Below, piece after piece: positions 26,036 to 35,646 of a stretch of DNA of 64,000 nucleotides (its first letter is position 1; each line of letters opens with the position of its first letter). The stretch is from NCBI RefSeq assembly GCF_016429255.1, contig NZ_JAELUG010000009.1, positions 1 through 64,000 of the forward strand. Direction: 5' to 3'. This DNA comes from Rhizobium sp. ASV8. Its GTDB lineage: Bacteria > Pseudomonadota > Alphaproteobacteria > Rhizobiales > Rhizobiaceae. Position numbers and translations under genes: made by a program. The notes under the pieces were generated by a model. It saw only the letters and a list, made by a program, of their open reading frames with translations, searched no databases and had not been told where the DNA came from.

Positions 26036-28711
26036 ATGATGAATGTTGTAGTGGTGGAATCGCCTGCCAAGGCCAAGACAATCAACAAATATCTGGGACC
26101 CGGATATAAGGTTCTTGCTTCCTTCGGCCATGTGCGTGACCTGCCCGCCAAAGACGGTTCAGTGCTGCCGGATCAGGATTTCGAAATGCTTTGGGAAGTC
26201 GATGGCGCTTCGCAAAAGCGCATGAAGGACATCGCCGACGCGGTGAAATCCTCCGACGCCCTGTTCCTCGCGACCGACCCGGATCGCGAAGGTGAAGCGA
26301 TCTCCTGGCATGTGCTCGACCTCCTCAACAAGAAGCGTGTCATCAACGGCAAGCCGGTGAAGCGCGTCGTCTTCAACGCCATTACCAAGAAGGCCGTGCT
26401 CGACGCGATGGCCGATCCGCGCGATATCGATGTGCCGCTGGTCGATGCCTATCTCGCCCGCCGCGCCCTCGACTATCTCGTCGGCTTCAATCTGTCGCCG
26501 GTCCTGTGGCGCAAGCTGCCGGGCGCCCGTTCGGCCGGTCGTGTGCAGTCGGTCGCACTTCGCCTCGTCTGCGACCGCGAATCCGAGATCGAGCGCTTCA
26601 TTTCTGAAGAATACTGGAACCTTTCGGCGATTCTGAAGACGCCGCGCGGCGATGAATTCGAGGCACGCCTCGTTGCTGCCGACGGTAAGCGCCTGCAGCC
26701 GCGCGCAATCGGCAATGGCGAGGAAGCCGGCAAGCTGAAGGCACTCCTCGAAGGCGCCGCCTATGTCGTCGACAGCGTCGAGGCAAAGCCGGTCAAGCGT
26801 AACCCAGCACCGCCCTTCACGACCTCGACGCTGCAGCAGGCCGCCTCCTCGAAGCTCGGCTTCTCGGCCTCACGCACGATGCAGGTCGCGCAGAAGCTTT
26901 ATGAAGGCGTCGATATCGGCGGCGAAACGGTCGGTCTCATTACCTATATGCGTACCGACGGTGTTCAGATGGCGCCGGAAGCGATCGAGGCGGCACGGCA
27001 CGCCATCGCCGATCAATTCGGCAACCGCTACCTGCCGGAGAAGGCACGCTTCTACTCGACCAAGGCGAAGAACGCCCAGGAAGCGCACGAAGCCATTCGC
27101 CCGACCGATTTTGACCGCACGCCGGACCGCGTCCGCAAGTTCCTCGATGCCGACCAACTGCGGCTCTACGACCTGATCTGGAAGCGCGGCATCGCCAGCC
27201 AGATGGCATCGGCCGAGATCGAGCGCACCACCGTCGAAATCCTTGCCGACAATGGCGGCAAGAAGGCCGGCTTGCGCGCGGTCGGCTCGGTAATCCGCTT
27301 CGACGGCTTCATCGCCGCCTACACCGACCAGAAGGAAGACGGTGAGCAGAGCGACGATGCCGACGACGAAGATGGCCGTCTGCCGGAGATCAATGCGCGC
27401 GAAAACCTCGCCAAGCAGAAGATCAACTCGACGCAGCATTTCACCGAGCCGCCGCCGCGTTACTCTGAGGCGTCGCTGATCAAGAAAATGGAAGAGCTCG
27501 GCATTGGCCGTCCCTCCACCTATGCCGCGACGCTCGCGACGCTGCGTGACCGCGACTATGTGACGATCGACAAGCGCAAACTGCTGCCGCAGGCCAAGGG
27601 CCGGTTGGTAACGGCCTTCCTCGAAAGCTTCTTCACCAAATACGTCGAATATGATTTCACTGCCGAACTGGAAGAGAAGCTCGACCGTATTTCCGCTGGC
27701 GAATTGAACTGGAAGGACGTGCTCCGCGACTTCTGGACCAATTTCTTCGCGCAGATCGAGGATACCAAGGAACTGCGCGTTACCAACGTGCTCGACGCGC
27801 TGAACGAGGCGCTGGCGCCGCTGGTCTTCCCCAAGCGTGAAGACGGCAGCGATCCGCGCATCTGCCAGGTCTGCGGCACCGGCAATCTTTCGCTGAAGCT
27901 CGGCAAATACGGCGCCTTCGTCGGCTGCTCGAATTATCCGGAGTGCAACTACACCCGCCAGCTTTCTTCCGAAGGCGGCGCGGAAGCCGAATCCAACGGC
28001 TTGAACGAGCCGAAGGCGCTCGGTCAGGATCCGGTTACCGGCGAAGAGCTGACGCTGCGGTCTGGCCGTTTCGGACCCTATATCCAGCGCGGCGACGGCA
28101 AGGATGCAAAGCGCGCTTCACTGCCGAAGGGCTGGAAGCCCGAAGAGATCGACTATGAAAAGGCGATGGCTTTGATCTCGCTGCCACGCGATATCGGCAA
28201 GCACCCGGAAAGCGGCAAGATGATCTCGTCCGGCATCGGACGCTATGGCCCCTTCCTGCTGCATGACGGCAGCTACGCCAATCTCGAAAGCGTGGAAGAC
28301 GTTTTCACCGTAGGCTTGAACCGCGCCGTGACGCTGATTGCCGAAAAGCAGAGCAAGGCGGGCGGCGGCAGGGCACGCGGCACGCCGGCAGCGCTCAAGG
28401 ATCTCGGCGAACATCCTGACGGGGGCGGCTCGATCACGGTCCGCGACGGCAAGTATGGCCCCTATGTCAACTGGGGCAAGGTCAACGCTACCCTGCCGAA
28501 AGGCACGGACCCGCAGGCGATCACGGTTGAGGAAGCCCTGGTTCTGATCGCCGCGAAGGCCGGTAAGAGTGGCGGCACCACCAAGAAGGCGCCGGCCAAG
28601 GCGAAGACCGCGGCCGCCGGCGCAAAAGCGACGAAAACGACCGCCAAGCCGAAGGCTGCTGCGAAGAAGCCTGCGGCCAAAACGGCAGCGAAAAAGAAGA
28701 GTGCAGAGTGA
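26036..28711 (+). CDS. topA: DNA topoisomerase I
   Basis: An 891-residue type IA topoisomerase relaxing negative supercoils. The Toprim domain starts MMNVVVVESPAKAKTINKYLG and has the metal-binding DPDREGEAISWH. The active-site tyrosine is in VGLITYMRTDG (about residue 310). A C-terminal zinc finger, CQVCGTGNLSLKLGKYGAFVGCSNYPECNY, precedes repeated topoisomerase C-domains and a Lys/Ala/Pro-rich tail (last 60 residues, KKAPAKAKTAAAG...) that probably binds DNA. Start: ATG at 26036 or 26039. The rnr GTG overlaps the stop (GTGA). The yjhX product at 11940 may inhibit this enzyme. Confidence 0.96.
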   Translation: MMNVVVVESPAKAKTINKYLGPGYKVLASFGHVRDLPAKDGSVLPDQDFEMLWEVDGASQKRMKDIADAVKSSDALFLATDPDREGEAISWHVLDLLNKKRVINGKPVKRVVFNAITKKAVLDAMADPRDIDVPLVDAYLARRALDYLVGFNLSPVLWRKLPGARSAGRVQSVALRLVCDRESEIERFISEEYWNLSAILKTPRGDEFEARLVAADGKRLQPRAIGNGEEAGKLKALLEGAAYVVDSVEAKPVKRNPAPPFTTSTLQQAASSKLGFSASRTMQVAQKLYEGVDIGGETVGLITYMRTDGVQMAPEAIEAARHAIADQFGNRYLPEKARFYSTKAKNAQEAHEAIRPTDFDRTPDRVRKFLDADQLRLYDLIWKRGIASQMASAEIERTTVEILADNGGKKAGLRAVGSVIRFDGFIAAYTDQKEDGEQSDDADDEDGRLPEINARENLAKQKINSTQHFTEPPPRYSEASLIKKMEELGIGRPSTYAATLATLRDRDYVTIDKRKLLPQAKGRLVTAFLESFFTKYVEYDFTAELEEKLDRISAGELNWKDVLRDFWTNFFAQIEDTKELRVTNVLDALNEALAPLVFPKREDGSDPRICQVCGTGNLSLKLGKYGAFVGCSNYPECNYTRQLSSEGGAEAESNGLNEPKALGQDPVTGEELTLRSGRFGPYIQRGDGKDAKRASLPKGWKPEEIDYEKAMALISLPRDIGKHPESGKMISSGIGRYGPFLLHDGSYANLESVEDVFTVGLNRAVTLIAEKQSKAGGGRARGTPAALKDLGEHPDGGGSITVRDGKYGPYVNWGKVNATLPKGTDPQAITVEEALVLIAAKAGKSGGTTKKAPAKAKTAAAGAKATKTTAKPKAAAKKPAAKTAAKKKSAE

Positions 28712-31086
28712 GCAGAGAACCGCGCGGCAGGAACCCATCGTCGGAACGACGCACCGGCAAGCCCGGTCGCGCCGGTAAGGCAAGCGGTGACGCCGAGCCG
28801 ATGATGGCAATCATCCACGGCACGTTGCCGCCTCGCGAGGTCATTCTACGCTTCATCGCCGACCATCCGGAACAGGCTTCCAAGCGCGAGCTTGCCAGAG
28901 CCTTCGGGCTGAAGGGCGAAAGCCGCGTTGCGCTGAAGAACCTGCTGCGTGAGCTCGAAGAAGAAGGCATGGTGCAGAAGAGCCGCAAGTCGCTCATCCG
29001 CCCCGGCGCGCTGCCGCCGATCGCCGTTCTCGATATCACCACGCGCGACAAGGATGGCATGCTGATCGGGCGTCCTGCCGAATGGGCCGACGAAAACGGC
29101 GTCGCTCCGGCTGTCATGATCAAGCAATCCTCCTCGCCAGCAGGCCGCAACGGCAAGGGCAAGGCGCCCGTCGCCGGCATGGGCGACCGCATTCTCGCGA
29201 AGATTTTCGCGGCAACGGATCGCGGCGGCCCGGCCTATACGGCCCGCATCATCAAGGTTCTGGACAAGCGGCAGGGCGCCTCCATGGGCGTTTTCCGCGA
29301 AACGCCCGGCGGCGGTGGCCGGCTGATGCCGATCGAGCGGCGCGGGGAAGAAATGGTGATCGACCCCGATTATACCGGCGGCGCCAAGGACGGCGATCTG
29401 GTCGAGGTCGAAGTGGCCCGTCTTGGTCGTTTCGGCCTACCCCGGGCGAAGGTGCTGTCAGTCGTCGGTTCCGTCGCCTCGGAGAAGGCGATCTCGATGA
29501 TCGCTATCCATGCGCATGGCATCCCGCATGTCTTTCCGCCTGCCGTCATTGCGGAGGCCGATGCGGCCAAGCCCGCGACGATGTCCCATCGCGAGGACTG
29601 GCGCAGTCTGCCGCTGATAACAATCGATCCGGCCGATGCCAAGGACCATGACGACGCCGTCTATGCCGAAATAGACCCCTCGCCCGACAATCCCGACGGC
29701 GTGATCGTCACCGTCGCGATCGCCGACGTCTCCTGGTATGTGCGCCCGAATTCGCCGCTCGACCGCGAAGCCTTGAAGCGCGGCAACTCGGTCTATTTCC
29801 CCGACCGTGTCGTGCCGATGCTGCCCGAGCGCATCTCCAACGACCTCTGCTCGCTCAAGGAAGGTGTCGACCGCCCTGCTCTTGCCGTGCGGATGATCTT
29901 CTCCAGGGAAGGACGCAAGGCCGGCCACACCTTCCATCGCATCATGATGAAGAGCGCCGCCAAACTCTCCTACCAGCAGGCGCAGGCAGCAATCGACGGT
30001 CAGCCCGACGACAAGACCGGACCGATGCTGGAGCCGATCCTCAAGCCGCTCTGGCACGCCTATAACATCATGAAAAAGGGCCGCGACCGCCGTCAGCCGC
30101 TCGAGCTCGACATGCCCGAACGCAAGATCCTGCTGAAGCCCGACGGTACGGTCGATCGCGTCTTCGTGCCGCCGCGCCTCGACGCGCACAAGCTCATCGA
30201 AGAGATGATGATCCAGGCCAACGTCGCGGCGGCCGAGACGCTCGAAAAGCGGAAGCAGGCGCTGATCTACCGCATCCACGATGGCCCGACACTCGCCAAA
30301 CAGGAGATCCTGCGCGAATTCCTGGCGACGCTCGGCATATCGCTTGCCAAGGGTGGTAATGTCCGGGCCAACAGCTTCAACGGCATTCTCGAAAAGGCTG
30401 AGGGCACGCCGCATCAGACCATGGTCAACGAGATGGTGCTGCGCTCACAGAGCCAGGCGATCTACAGCCCGGATAACATCGGGCATTTCGGCCTGAACCT
30501 GATGAAATACGCCCACTTCACCTCGCCGATCCGCCGCTATGCGGATCTGATCGTGCATCGCGCACTGGTCGGCTCGCTCGGCCTCGGCGAAGGCGGCATC
30601 ACGCCGGACGAGGAGGCATCTCTCGACGATATCGCCGCCGAGATCTCCACATTCGAGCGCCGCGCCATGGCCGCCGAACGCGAAACGGTGGACCGATTGA
30701 TCGCCCATCACCTGGCGGGCAAGGTCGGCGCGGAATTCGAGGCCCGCGTTGGCGGCGTCACCAAATCGGGACTTTTTGTCACCCTGCCCGACTATGGCGC
30801 CGACGGTTTCATCCCTATATCTACGCTCGGCACCGATTACTTCATCTACGACGAAGCGCATCAGGCGCTGACCGGAGAGAAGACCGGGCTCGGCTTCCGT
30901 CTTGGCGACGACGTGACCGTAAGGCTGGCAGAAGCCGTGCCGCTGGCCGGAGCGCTGCGCTTCGAAATGCTGAGCGACGGGCGGCCGATGCCGACGGCGG
31001 TGCGCTCCTTCCACAAGGCGACCCGCCGCAACAAGGGCCAGGCGCGCAAGACGCCCGGGACCAGACCGCCGCGCGGCCGCCGATAG
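28708..31086 (+). CDS. rnr: Ribonuclease R
   Basis: A 792-residue 3'-5' exoribonuclease of the RNB family, degrading structured RNA. It has an N-terminal helix-turn-helix region (about 50-95), cold-shock domains, the RNB core with ITIDPADAKDHDDAVYAEIDP (metal-binding Asp residues) and the HFTSPIRRYADLIVHRAL signature, then an S1 domain (about 690-760) and a basic tail. The GTG start overlaps the topA stop. An Arg/Lys-rich N-terminus (MSREPRGRNPSSERRTGKPG) precedes the domains. topA-rnr linkage is common in alphaproteobacteria. Confidence 0.95.
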   Translation: MSREPRGRNPSSERRTGKPGRAGKASGDAEPMMAIIHGTLPPREVILRFIADHPEQASKRELARAFGLKGESRVALKNLLRELEEEGMVQKSRKSLIRPGALPPIAVLDITTRDKDGMLIGRPAEWADENGVAPAVMIKQSSSPAGRNGKGKAPVAGMGDRILAKIFAATDRGGPAYTARIIKVLDKRQGASMGVFRETPGGGGRLMPIERRGEEMVIDPDYTGGAKDGDLVEVEVARLGRFGLPRAKVLSVVGSVASEKAISMIAIHAHGIPHVFPPAVIAEADAAKPATMSHREDWRSLPLITIDPADAKDHDDAVYAEIDPSPDNPDGVIVTVAIADVSWYVRPNSPLDREALKRGNSVYFPDRVVPMLPERISNDLCSLKEGVDRPALAVRMIFSREGRKAGHTFHRIMMKSAAKLSYQQAQAAIDGQPDDKTGPMLEPILKPLWHAYNIMKKGRDRRQPLELDMPERKILLKPDGTVDRVFVPPRLDAHKLIEEMMIQANVAAAETLEKRKQALIYRIHDGPTLAKQEILREFLATLGISLAKGGNVRANSFNGILEKAEGTPHQTMVNEMVLRSQSQAIYSPDNIGHFGLNLMKYAHFTSPIRRYADLIVHRALVGSLGLGEGGITPDEEASLDDIAAEISTFERRAMAAERETVDRLIAHHLAGKVGAEFEARVGGVTKSGLFVTLPDYGADGFIPISTLGTDYFIYDEAHQALTGEKTGLGFRLGDDVTVRLAEAVPLAGALRFEMLSDGRPMPTAVRSFHKATRRNKGQARKTPGTRPPRGRR

Positions 31087-31118
31087 AGGAAGGTCGCCGG
31101 CAAGAAGGAAGAGCATTC

Positions 31119-31574
31119 ATGACGGGCAGTCCATCCGATTCTCCCATCCGCTACGGCGGCGCTGATCAAAGCGAGCGCCCGCTCGGTCGATCGATTGTCC
31201 GCGGCATGCTCAATCGCTGCCCGCGCTGCGGCACGGGTAAGCTCTTCGGTGCCTTCCTGAAACCGGTCGACAGTTGCGCCGTATGCGGCGAAGAAATCTT
31301 CCATCAGCGGGCGGACGACCTGCCGCCTTATATTGTGATCTTCGTTCTCGGCCATATCGTCGTTGGCGGCTACATGATGACGGACATGGCCTTCAAGCTG
31401 CCTATGTGGGTGCATCTGGCCATATGGGGGCCGATTACCGTCATTGCGGCGCTCGCGATCATACAGCCCATCAAAGGCGGCGTCATCGGCCTGCAATGGG
31501 CGCTGCGCATGCATGGCTTCGGCGGCCATGACGACAGTCCGGACGAATGGGACCAGGGAAACGGCCGATCGTGA
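31119..31574 (+). CDS. DUF983 family zinc-ribbon membrane protein
   Basis: A 151-residue protein: a zinc ribbon with CPRCGTGKLF and CAVCGEEIF (about residues 35-60), followed by two membrane segments (about 72-90 and 98-118). The DUF983 family is seen in alphaproteobacteria and some members sit near cytochrome oxidase assembly genes; no function is established. It is 32 bases after rnr and probably the last gene of topA-rnr-DUF983. Confidence 0.85.
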   Translation: MTGSPSDSPIRYGGADQSERPLGRSIVRGMLNRCPRCGTGKLFGAFLKPVDSCAVCGEEIFHQRADDLPPYIVIFVLGHIVVGGYMMTDMAFKLPMWVHLAIWGPITVIAALAIIQPIKGGVIGLQWALRMHGFGGHDDSPDEWDQGNGRS

Positions 31575-31656
31575 GCATGCCGGTCAGCCTATGTCCCATG
31601 CCCGCGAAAGAAATCGCGGCCTCTCCGTATTGCTGCGCCCACCCATCCGAAACCGC

Positions 31657-31770
31657 TAGAGCCGGATGATTTTAGGTCTGATCGACCTAAAATCTGAATC
31701 CGCTCTAGGAACCAAGAAGTAGAGCATGATGTCGTCCGAAAACCGCATACACTTTTCGGGATCATGCTCT
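31657..31770. repeat. Rhizobial palindromic intergenic element, copy B
   Basis: Two palindromic modules almost identical to the second and third modules of 18371-18586: TAGAGCCGGATGATTTTAGG...AATCCGCTCTA, and AGAGCATGATG...GATCATGCTCT, with the same spacer layout. It lacks the first (ATGTCG) module. It lies in the gap 31575-31992, between the DUF983 and MFS genes. The gap also holds TTGACA (31823-31828) with only a weak -10. Confidence 0.85.
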
Positions 31771-31895
31771 ATCGATTTGCCGCATATTCGTGATTCGCAG
31801 GAATTGCTTTACCGGCAACGGCTTGACACGAGCGGCATTTCTTGTCTGAACATGCCGGGCGTCGAATGGATCATTCTGGGGGAATAACCGATCTC

Positions 31896-32000
31896 ATGAA
31901 AGCCGACCCGTCACCTGAAATTGGCCGAGCCGTGGCTTTCTGTGTTCCACGTTTCGATCGATTCGCCCGCCATGCGCCCCAAGGATCCGTTTATGCTTGA
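31896..32000 (+). CDS. Possible 34-codon ORF overlapping the MFS start
   Basis: ATG at 31896 to TGA at 31998-32000, preceded by GGGGG at 31878-31882. Its last codons read through the MFS start (tATGctTGA), so it could couple translation to the transporter. The peptide (starts MKADPSPEIGRAVAFCV) looks like no known family and may be chance. Confidence 0.25.
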   Translation: MKADPSPEIGRAVAFCVPRFDRFARHAPQGSVYA

Positions 32001-33177
32001 ACCGACGAACGGCAAGGCCGGCCATGTCGAAGAAATTCACTGGCCCTCGCTCGTCGCCGCCATCGCGTCCGTATCGGCCGTGGGCATTGCCATTGGGTTG
32101 GGCCTGCCGCTTCTCAGCATCATTCTGGAGAAGCGCGGCGTTTCCTCAAGCCTGATCGGCCTCAACACGGCTATGATGGGCGTAGCGGCCATGCTCGCCG
32201 CCGTCATAACTACCAAACTCGCGCATCGCTTCGGCGTCATACAGACCATGATCTGGGCAGTCGTGCTCTCCGCATTGAGCTCGCTGGGCTTCTACTACGC
32301 GGAGAACCTCCTTCTGTGGTTCCCGCTGCGCATCATCTTCCACGGATCGACGACGACGCTCTTCATCCTGTCGGAATTCTGGATCAACGCCGCCTCGCCT
32401 CCGTCCAAACGCGGCTTTGTGCTCGGCCTTTACTCCACCGTATTCTCGCTTGGCTTTGCCGCAGGTCCCCTGCTCTTCTCGCTCGTCGGCAGCGAAGGGA
32501 TCATGCCCTTCATCATCGGCGCCTGCATCATCCTGGCTGCTGCCATTCCGATCTTCATCGCACGCAACGAAAGCCCGCCCGTCGACGAGAAGCCTGAACT
32601 GCATTTCGTACGCTATATCTTCCTGGTGCCGACCGCGACTGCGGCAGTATTCGTCTTCGGCGCCGTTACCGTCGGCGGCGGCTCGCTGTTTACCAGCTAT
32701 GCGACGCGGCTGGGTTTCAACGAATCGCAGGCGGCGCTGCTCCTGACCGTCATGGGCGTCGGCAATTTCGTGTTTCAGATCCCACTGGGACTACTCGCCG
32801 ACCGGATGCGCGACAAACGGCCCCTGCTCTCGATCATGGCCACCATCGGCCTTGTCGGCGCGCTTCTGTTGCCGCTGCTGGCCTCCAACTGGATCCTTCT
32901 CGCCATCATCCTGCTCTTCTGGGGCGGATGCGTTTCAGGCATGTACACGGTCGGCCTCAGCCATCTCGGCACGCGGCTCACCGGCGTCGACCTCGTGGCG
33001 GCCAATGCTGCCTTCGTTTTCTGTTATGCGATCGGCATGGTTCTCGGGCCACCGGCGATCGGCACGGCGATGGATCTGGCCAATCCGAGCGGCTTTGCCT
33101 GGGCTGTGGCGTTTTTCTTCGGTCTTTATGTCCTGCTTTCGGGGATACGGCTGCTTTTCATGGGCAACAGAGGTTGA
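31993..33177 (+). CDS. MFS transporter
   Basis: A 394-residue major facilitator with about 12 membrane segments; the first is at about residues 20-45. The loop 2-3 region has the degenerate motif ...AHRFGVIQTM; the loop 8-9 region has GLLADRMRDKRPLL, a recognisable MFS motif A copy. Substrate unknown; the pattern resembles sugar or drug efflux members (YcaD-like family) from general appearance. ATG at 31993 has AAGGA 7 bases upstream, so it is preferred over 31921 and 31972. Confidence 0.88.
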   Translation: MLEPTNGKAGHVEEIHWPSLVAAIASVSAVGIAIGLGLPLLSIILEKRGVSSSLIGLNTAMMGVAAMLAAVITTKLAHRFGVIQTMIWAVVLSALSSLGFYYAENLLLWFPLRIIFHGSTTTLFILSEFWINAASPPSKRGFVLGLYSTVFSLGFAAGPLLFSLVGSEGIMPFIIGACIILAAAIPIFIARNESPPVDEKPELHFVRYIFLVPTATAAVFVFGAVTVGGGSLFTSYATRLGFNESQAALLLTVMGVGNFVFQIPLGLLADRMRDKRPLLSIMATIGLVGALLLPLLASNWILLAIILLFWGGCVSGMYTVGLSHLGTRLTGVDLVAANAAFVFCYAIGMVLGPPAIGTAMDLANPSGFAWAVAFFFGLYVLLSGIRLLFMGNRG

Positions 33178-33273
33178 CTTTTCAGGCGCGATTTGTATTT
33201 TCGCGCCAGAATTCGCCGTGGACCACCGCACTGGCCGTCCACGGCGTTCATTTTTATTAAAGGCAGGACGACC

Positions 33274-33441
33274 ATGGCCAAGGCTACCACTATCAAGATC
33301 AAGCTGCTGTCGACGGCCGACACCGGTTTCTTCTACGTCACGACGAAGAACAGCCGTACGATGACGGACAAGATGACGAAGACCAAGTACGACCCGGTTG
33401 CTAAGAAGCACGTCGAGTTCAAGGAAACGAAGATCAAGTAA
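33274..33441 (+). CDS. rpmG: 50S ribosomal protein L33
   Basis: A 55-residue L33: [29 protein letters not shown], then [18 protein letters not shown]. It lacks the zinc-binding cysteines, so it is the zinc-independent form. AGGCAGGA precedes the ATG. A clear terminator follows at 33466. Confidence 0.97.
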   Translation: MAKATTIKIKLLSTADTGFFYVTTKNSRTMTDKMTKTKYDPVAKKHVEFKETKIK

Positions 33442-33465
33442 GTTTCCTAAACCTAGGGTTTCAAG

Positions 33466-33496
33466 AAGGCGCAGCCTGCTGGCTAGCGCCTTTTTT
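33466..33496 (+). terminator. rpmG terminator
   Basis: AAGGCGC-AGCC-tgct-GGCT-a-GCGCCTT followed by TTTT (33491-33496). Typical intrinsic terminator, 25 bases after the rpmG stop. Confidence 0.85.
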
Positions 33497-33583
33497 GTTG
33501 TGCGCTGCTTTCATCAAAGCGACTCAAGGGTCTTCGTCATTCAAGATATGCCGGAACGCCGGTCGCATTGCCTGACCAAAAGA

Positions 33584-33619
33584 AAAACGCCGCCTTCGAA
33601 AACCGAAGAGCGGCGTTTT
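33584..33619. terminator. Bidirectional terminator hairpin without an obvious gene
   Basis: AAAACGCCGC-CTTCG-aaaac-CGAAG-a-GCGGCGTTTT. The A-flank and T-flank make it work on both strands. No gene ends next to it on either side (rpmG already has a terminator; pleD ends at 34257 on the minus strand). It may end an unannotated short transcript. Confidence 0.7.
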
Positions 33620-33779
33620 GAATTTGGGGGCCGGCTAGCATGCAAAACGGCACGAGGAACCGTTATCTTTTGCCTGCCAGCCGACCGACCCCACGACCCA
33701 GGAGATGCGGCGGACCTGAGCATCATGGGGTATCTCGAAGCCCTGAGGGCCTGTCTCTGTACGGGACTAAATTCGCGCG

Positions 33780-34256
33780 AAATCGAAAGAAAATCAACTA
33801 ATTCTTAATGATGAAAAATACCTGTCTGTTCGGATGGTTAAAATTCAAGTCTTAAATGACATGATGTTCTTACAGAATTAACAAACCAAACTTGAATCTC
33901 AACCAAGAATAAAAACTTATCCCCGGCATCTTTGGCAAATCATAAATACTTATATTTAAGAAAATGTGCACAGACAAATAAGAATTCACTTACGGGAAGC
34001 CTATCTTCTGCGTCGAAATTAAAAAATCTCAAATATAACGATTTTATATAATGGAATATTCGACCTAAACCGAGGTCACTCTCGCAAAACCAGCAAGCGG
34101 TTCCAATAATCAATAAAACTGAGAAGTTTATCTCTTTGCCGGGCCGAAGCACCTATAGGCGATGCACAAGGTTCGGAACCGCATCAGGGCTGTTCAAAAC
34201 TTGGGAATTCCCCTCAATACTCATTGGGAAATTCACCTATTTTGGCCCATTATCGG
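33780..34256. other. AT-rich gene-free gap
   Basis: Roughly 470 bases with much lower GC than the rest of the window, many A/T runs, between the terminator at 33584-33619 and the pleD stop. I see no credible gene; a 70-codon minus ORF (33940-34152) has unlike composition and no ribosome binding site. The stretch 33620-33779 is also empty. Confidence 0.5.
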
Positions 34257-35630
34257 TCAGGCAGCCGAAGCGACCACTCTGTTGCGTCCGGCTCTTTTCG
34301 CCTCATAGAGAGCTTGATCGGCCTGCTTCATCAGTTGCTCCGGTGTCTCAACAGTCGTCAAACGAGACGATATTCCGAAGGAGGCCGTGATGTTAAGCGC
34401 CACACCGCTATCCCGCAGCCGCACCGGCATGTTTTCTACCGCTGCGCGCAGTCGCTCGGCGACGACGGCGGCGATGTCTGCAGGCGTATCCGGCATCACA
34501 ACCACAAATTCCTCGCCACCATAACGACAGGCGAGATCGGCGCCTCGCACGGTGGACCGGATGCGTGTGGCGAATTCCTTCAGCACCTCGTCGCCGGCAT
34601 CGTGACCGTAGGTGTCGTTAACCAGCTTAAACCGATCGATATCGGCGATCAGGACGGAGAGCGGCCGAGCCCGCGCCAGCGACCGATCGAAAAGAACCTT
34701 TAGATGATTGTCCAGATATCGCCTGTTGTTCAGGCCCGTAAGCCCATCGGTGACGGCCAGCTCGATGGTGTGCTGCACGCTGGCGCGCAAGCGATCATTG
34801 TAGCGCTTCCGCCGTATCTGCGTCAGGCAGCGCGCCACCAGCTCGTTCGGATCGATCGGCCGCACAATGTAGTCGTTGACGCCGAGATCGAGTGCACGGA
34901 CGATCATGTCGTCGGCCCCCTGCTCCGTGACGAGCAGAACCGGAAGGAAGCGCGTGCGCTCCAGCGAACGAAGCTGCGAGCAGAGCCTTAGCGGATCGTA
35001 GTCATCGAAATTCGAATTGACGATAACGAGCTCGAACGGGCGCTCGGCCGCCTCGAACAGGGCTGCCTGCGGGTCGGACATAGCCGTCACCTGCGCGATC
35101 GGCTTCAACGCTCGTATGATGCGCTCCTGCGAATTGGCGCGACTATCGACAAGCAGGACATGCCCGAGGTCGTCAGCGCGGCCTTCACCGGCGCGAAGCA
35201 GGTCATCGATGCCGAAGTTACGCGCGGTCTCGTTGCGCATGTGCAACTCGTCGCTCAGCGTTTTCAGGCGAAGCAGGCTCTTGACCCGCGAAATCAGCTG
35301 CAGATCGTTGACCGGCTTGGTCAGGAAGTCGTCAGCCCCAGCCTTCAGGCCGCGCACACGGTCAGCCGGCTGATCGAGCGCGGTGACCATCACGACGGGG
35401 ATATGAGCGGTGCGCGGATCGGACTTCAGCCGCTCGCAGACCTCGAAGCCGTCCATGCCAGGCATCATGATGTCGAGCAGGATGAGGTCGACCTGGGTGC
35501 CCGCGCATATGGCAAGCGCCTTCAAACCATCCTCGGCCGTCAACACCTCGAAATACTCGGCCAACAGCCGCGCTTCCAAAAGTTTTACGTTGGCGGGAAT
35601 ATCATCGACTACCAGAATGCGTGCGGTCAT
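34257..35630 (-). CDS. pleD: Diguanylate cyclase response regulator PleD
   Basis: A 457-residue REC-REC-GGDEF protein making c-di-GMP. The first receiver is complete (VDDIPANVKLLEARL, LILLDIMMPGMDG with the phospho-Asp). The second (about 150-270) has Asn at the acceptor position (ELVIVNSNFDD) and is a dimerisation adaptor, as in the family. The GGDEF domain has the A-site CRYGGEEFVVVM and an intact product-inhibition I-site RGAD five residues before. It regulates polar development and adhesion in the DivJ/PleC system. It lies 16 bases after divK, so the two are cotranscribed. The start is ATG at 35630. Confidence 0.95.
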   Translation of the reverse strand: MTARILVVDDIPANVKLLEARLLAEYFEVLTAEDGLKALAICAGTQVDLILLDIMMPGMDGFEVCERLKSDPRTAHIPVVMVTALDQPADRVRGLKAGADDFLTKPVNDLQLISRVKSLLRLKTLSDELHMRNETARNFGIDDLLRAGEGRADDLGHVLLVDSRANSQERIIRALKPIAQVTAMSDPQAALFEAAERPFELVIVNSNFDDYDPLRLCSQLRSLERTRFLPVLLVTEQGADDMIVRALDLGVNDYIVRPIDPNELVARCLTQIRRKRYNDRLRASVQHTIELAVTDGLTGLNNRRYLDNHLKVLFDRSLARARPLSVLIADIDRFKLVNDTYGHDAGDEVLKEFATRIRSTVRGADLACRYGGEEFVVVMPDTPADIAAVVAERLRAAVENMPVRLRDSGVALNITASFGISSRLTTVETPEQLMKQADQALYEAKRAGRNRVVASAA

Positions 35631-35646
35631 CAGCTCTTCCCCATGC

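Noticed and set aside
33940-34152. 70-codon minus ORF in the AT-rich gap
   Set aside because: No ribosome binding site and codon use unlike the neighbours; open by chance in AT-rich DNA.
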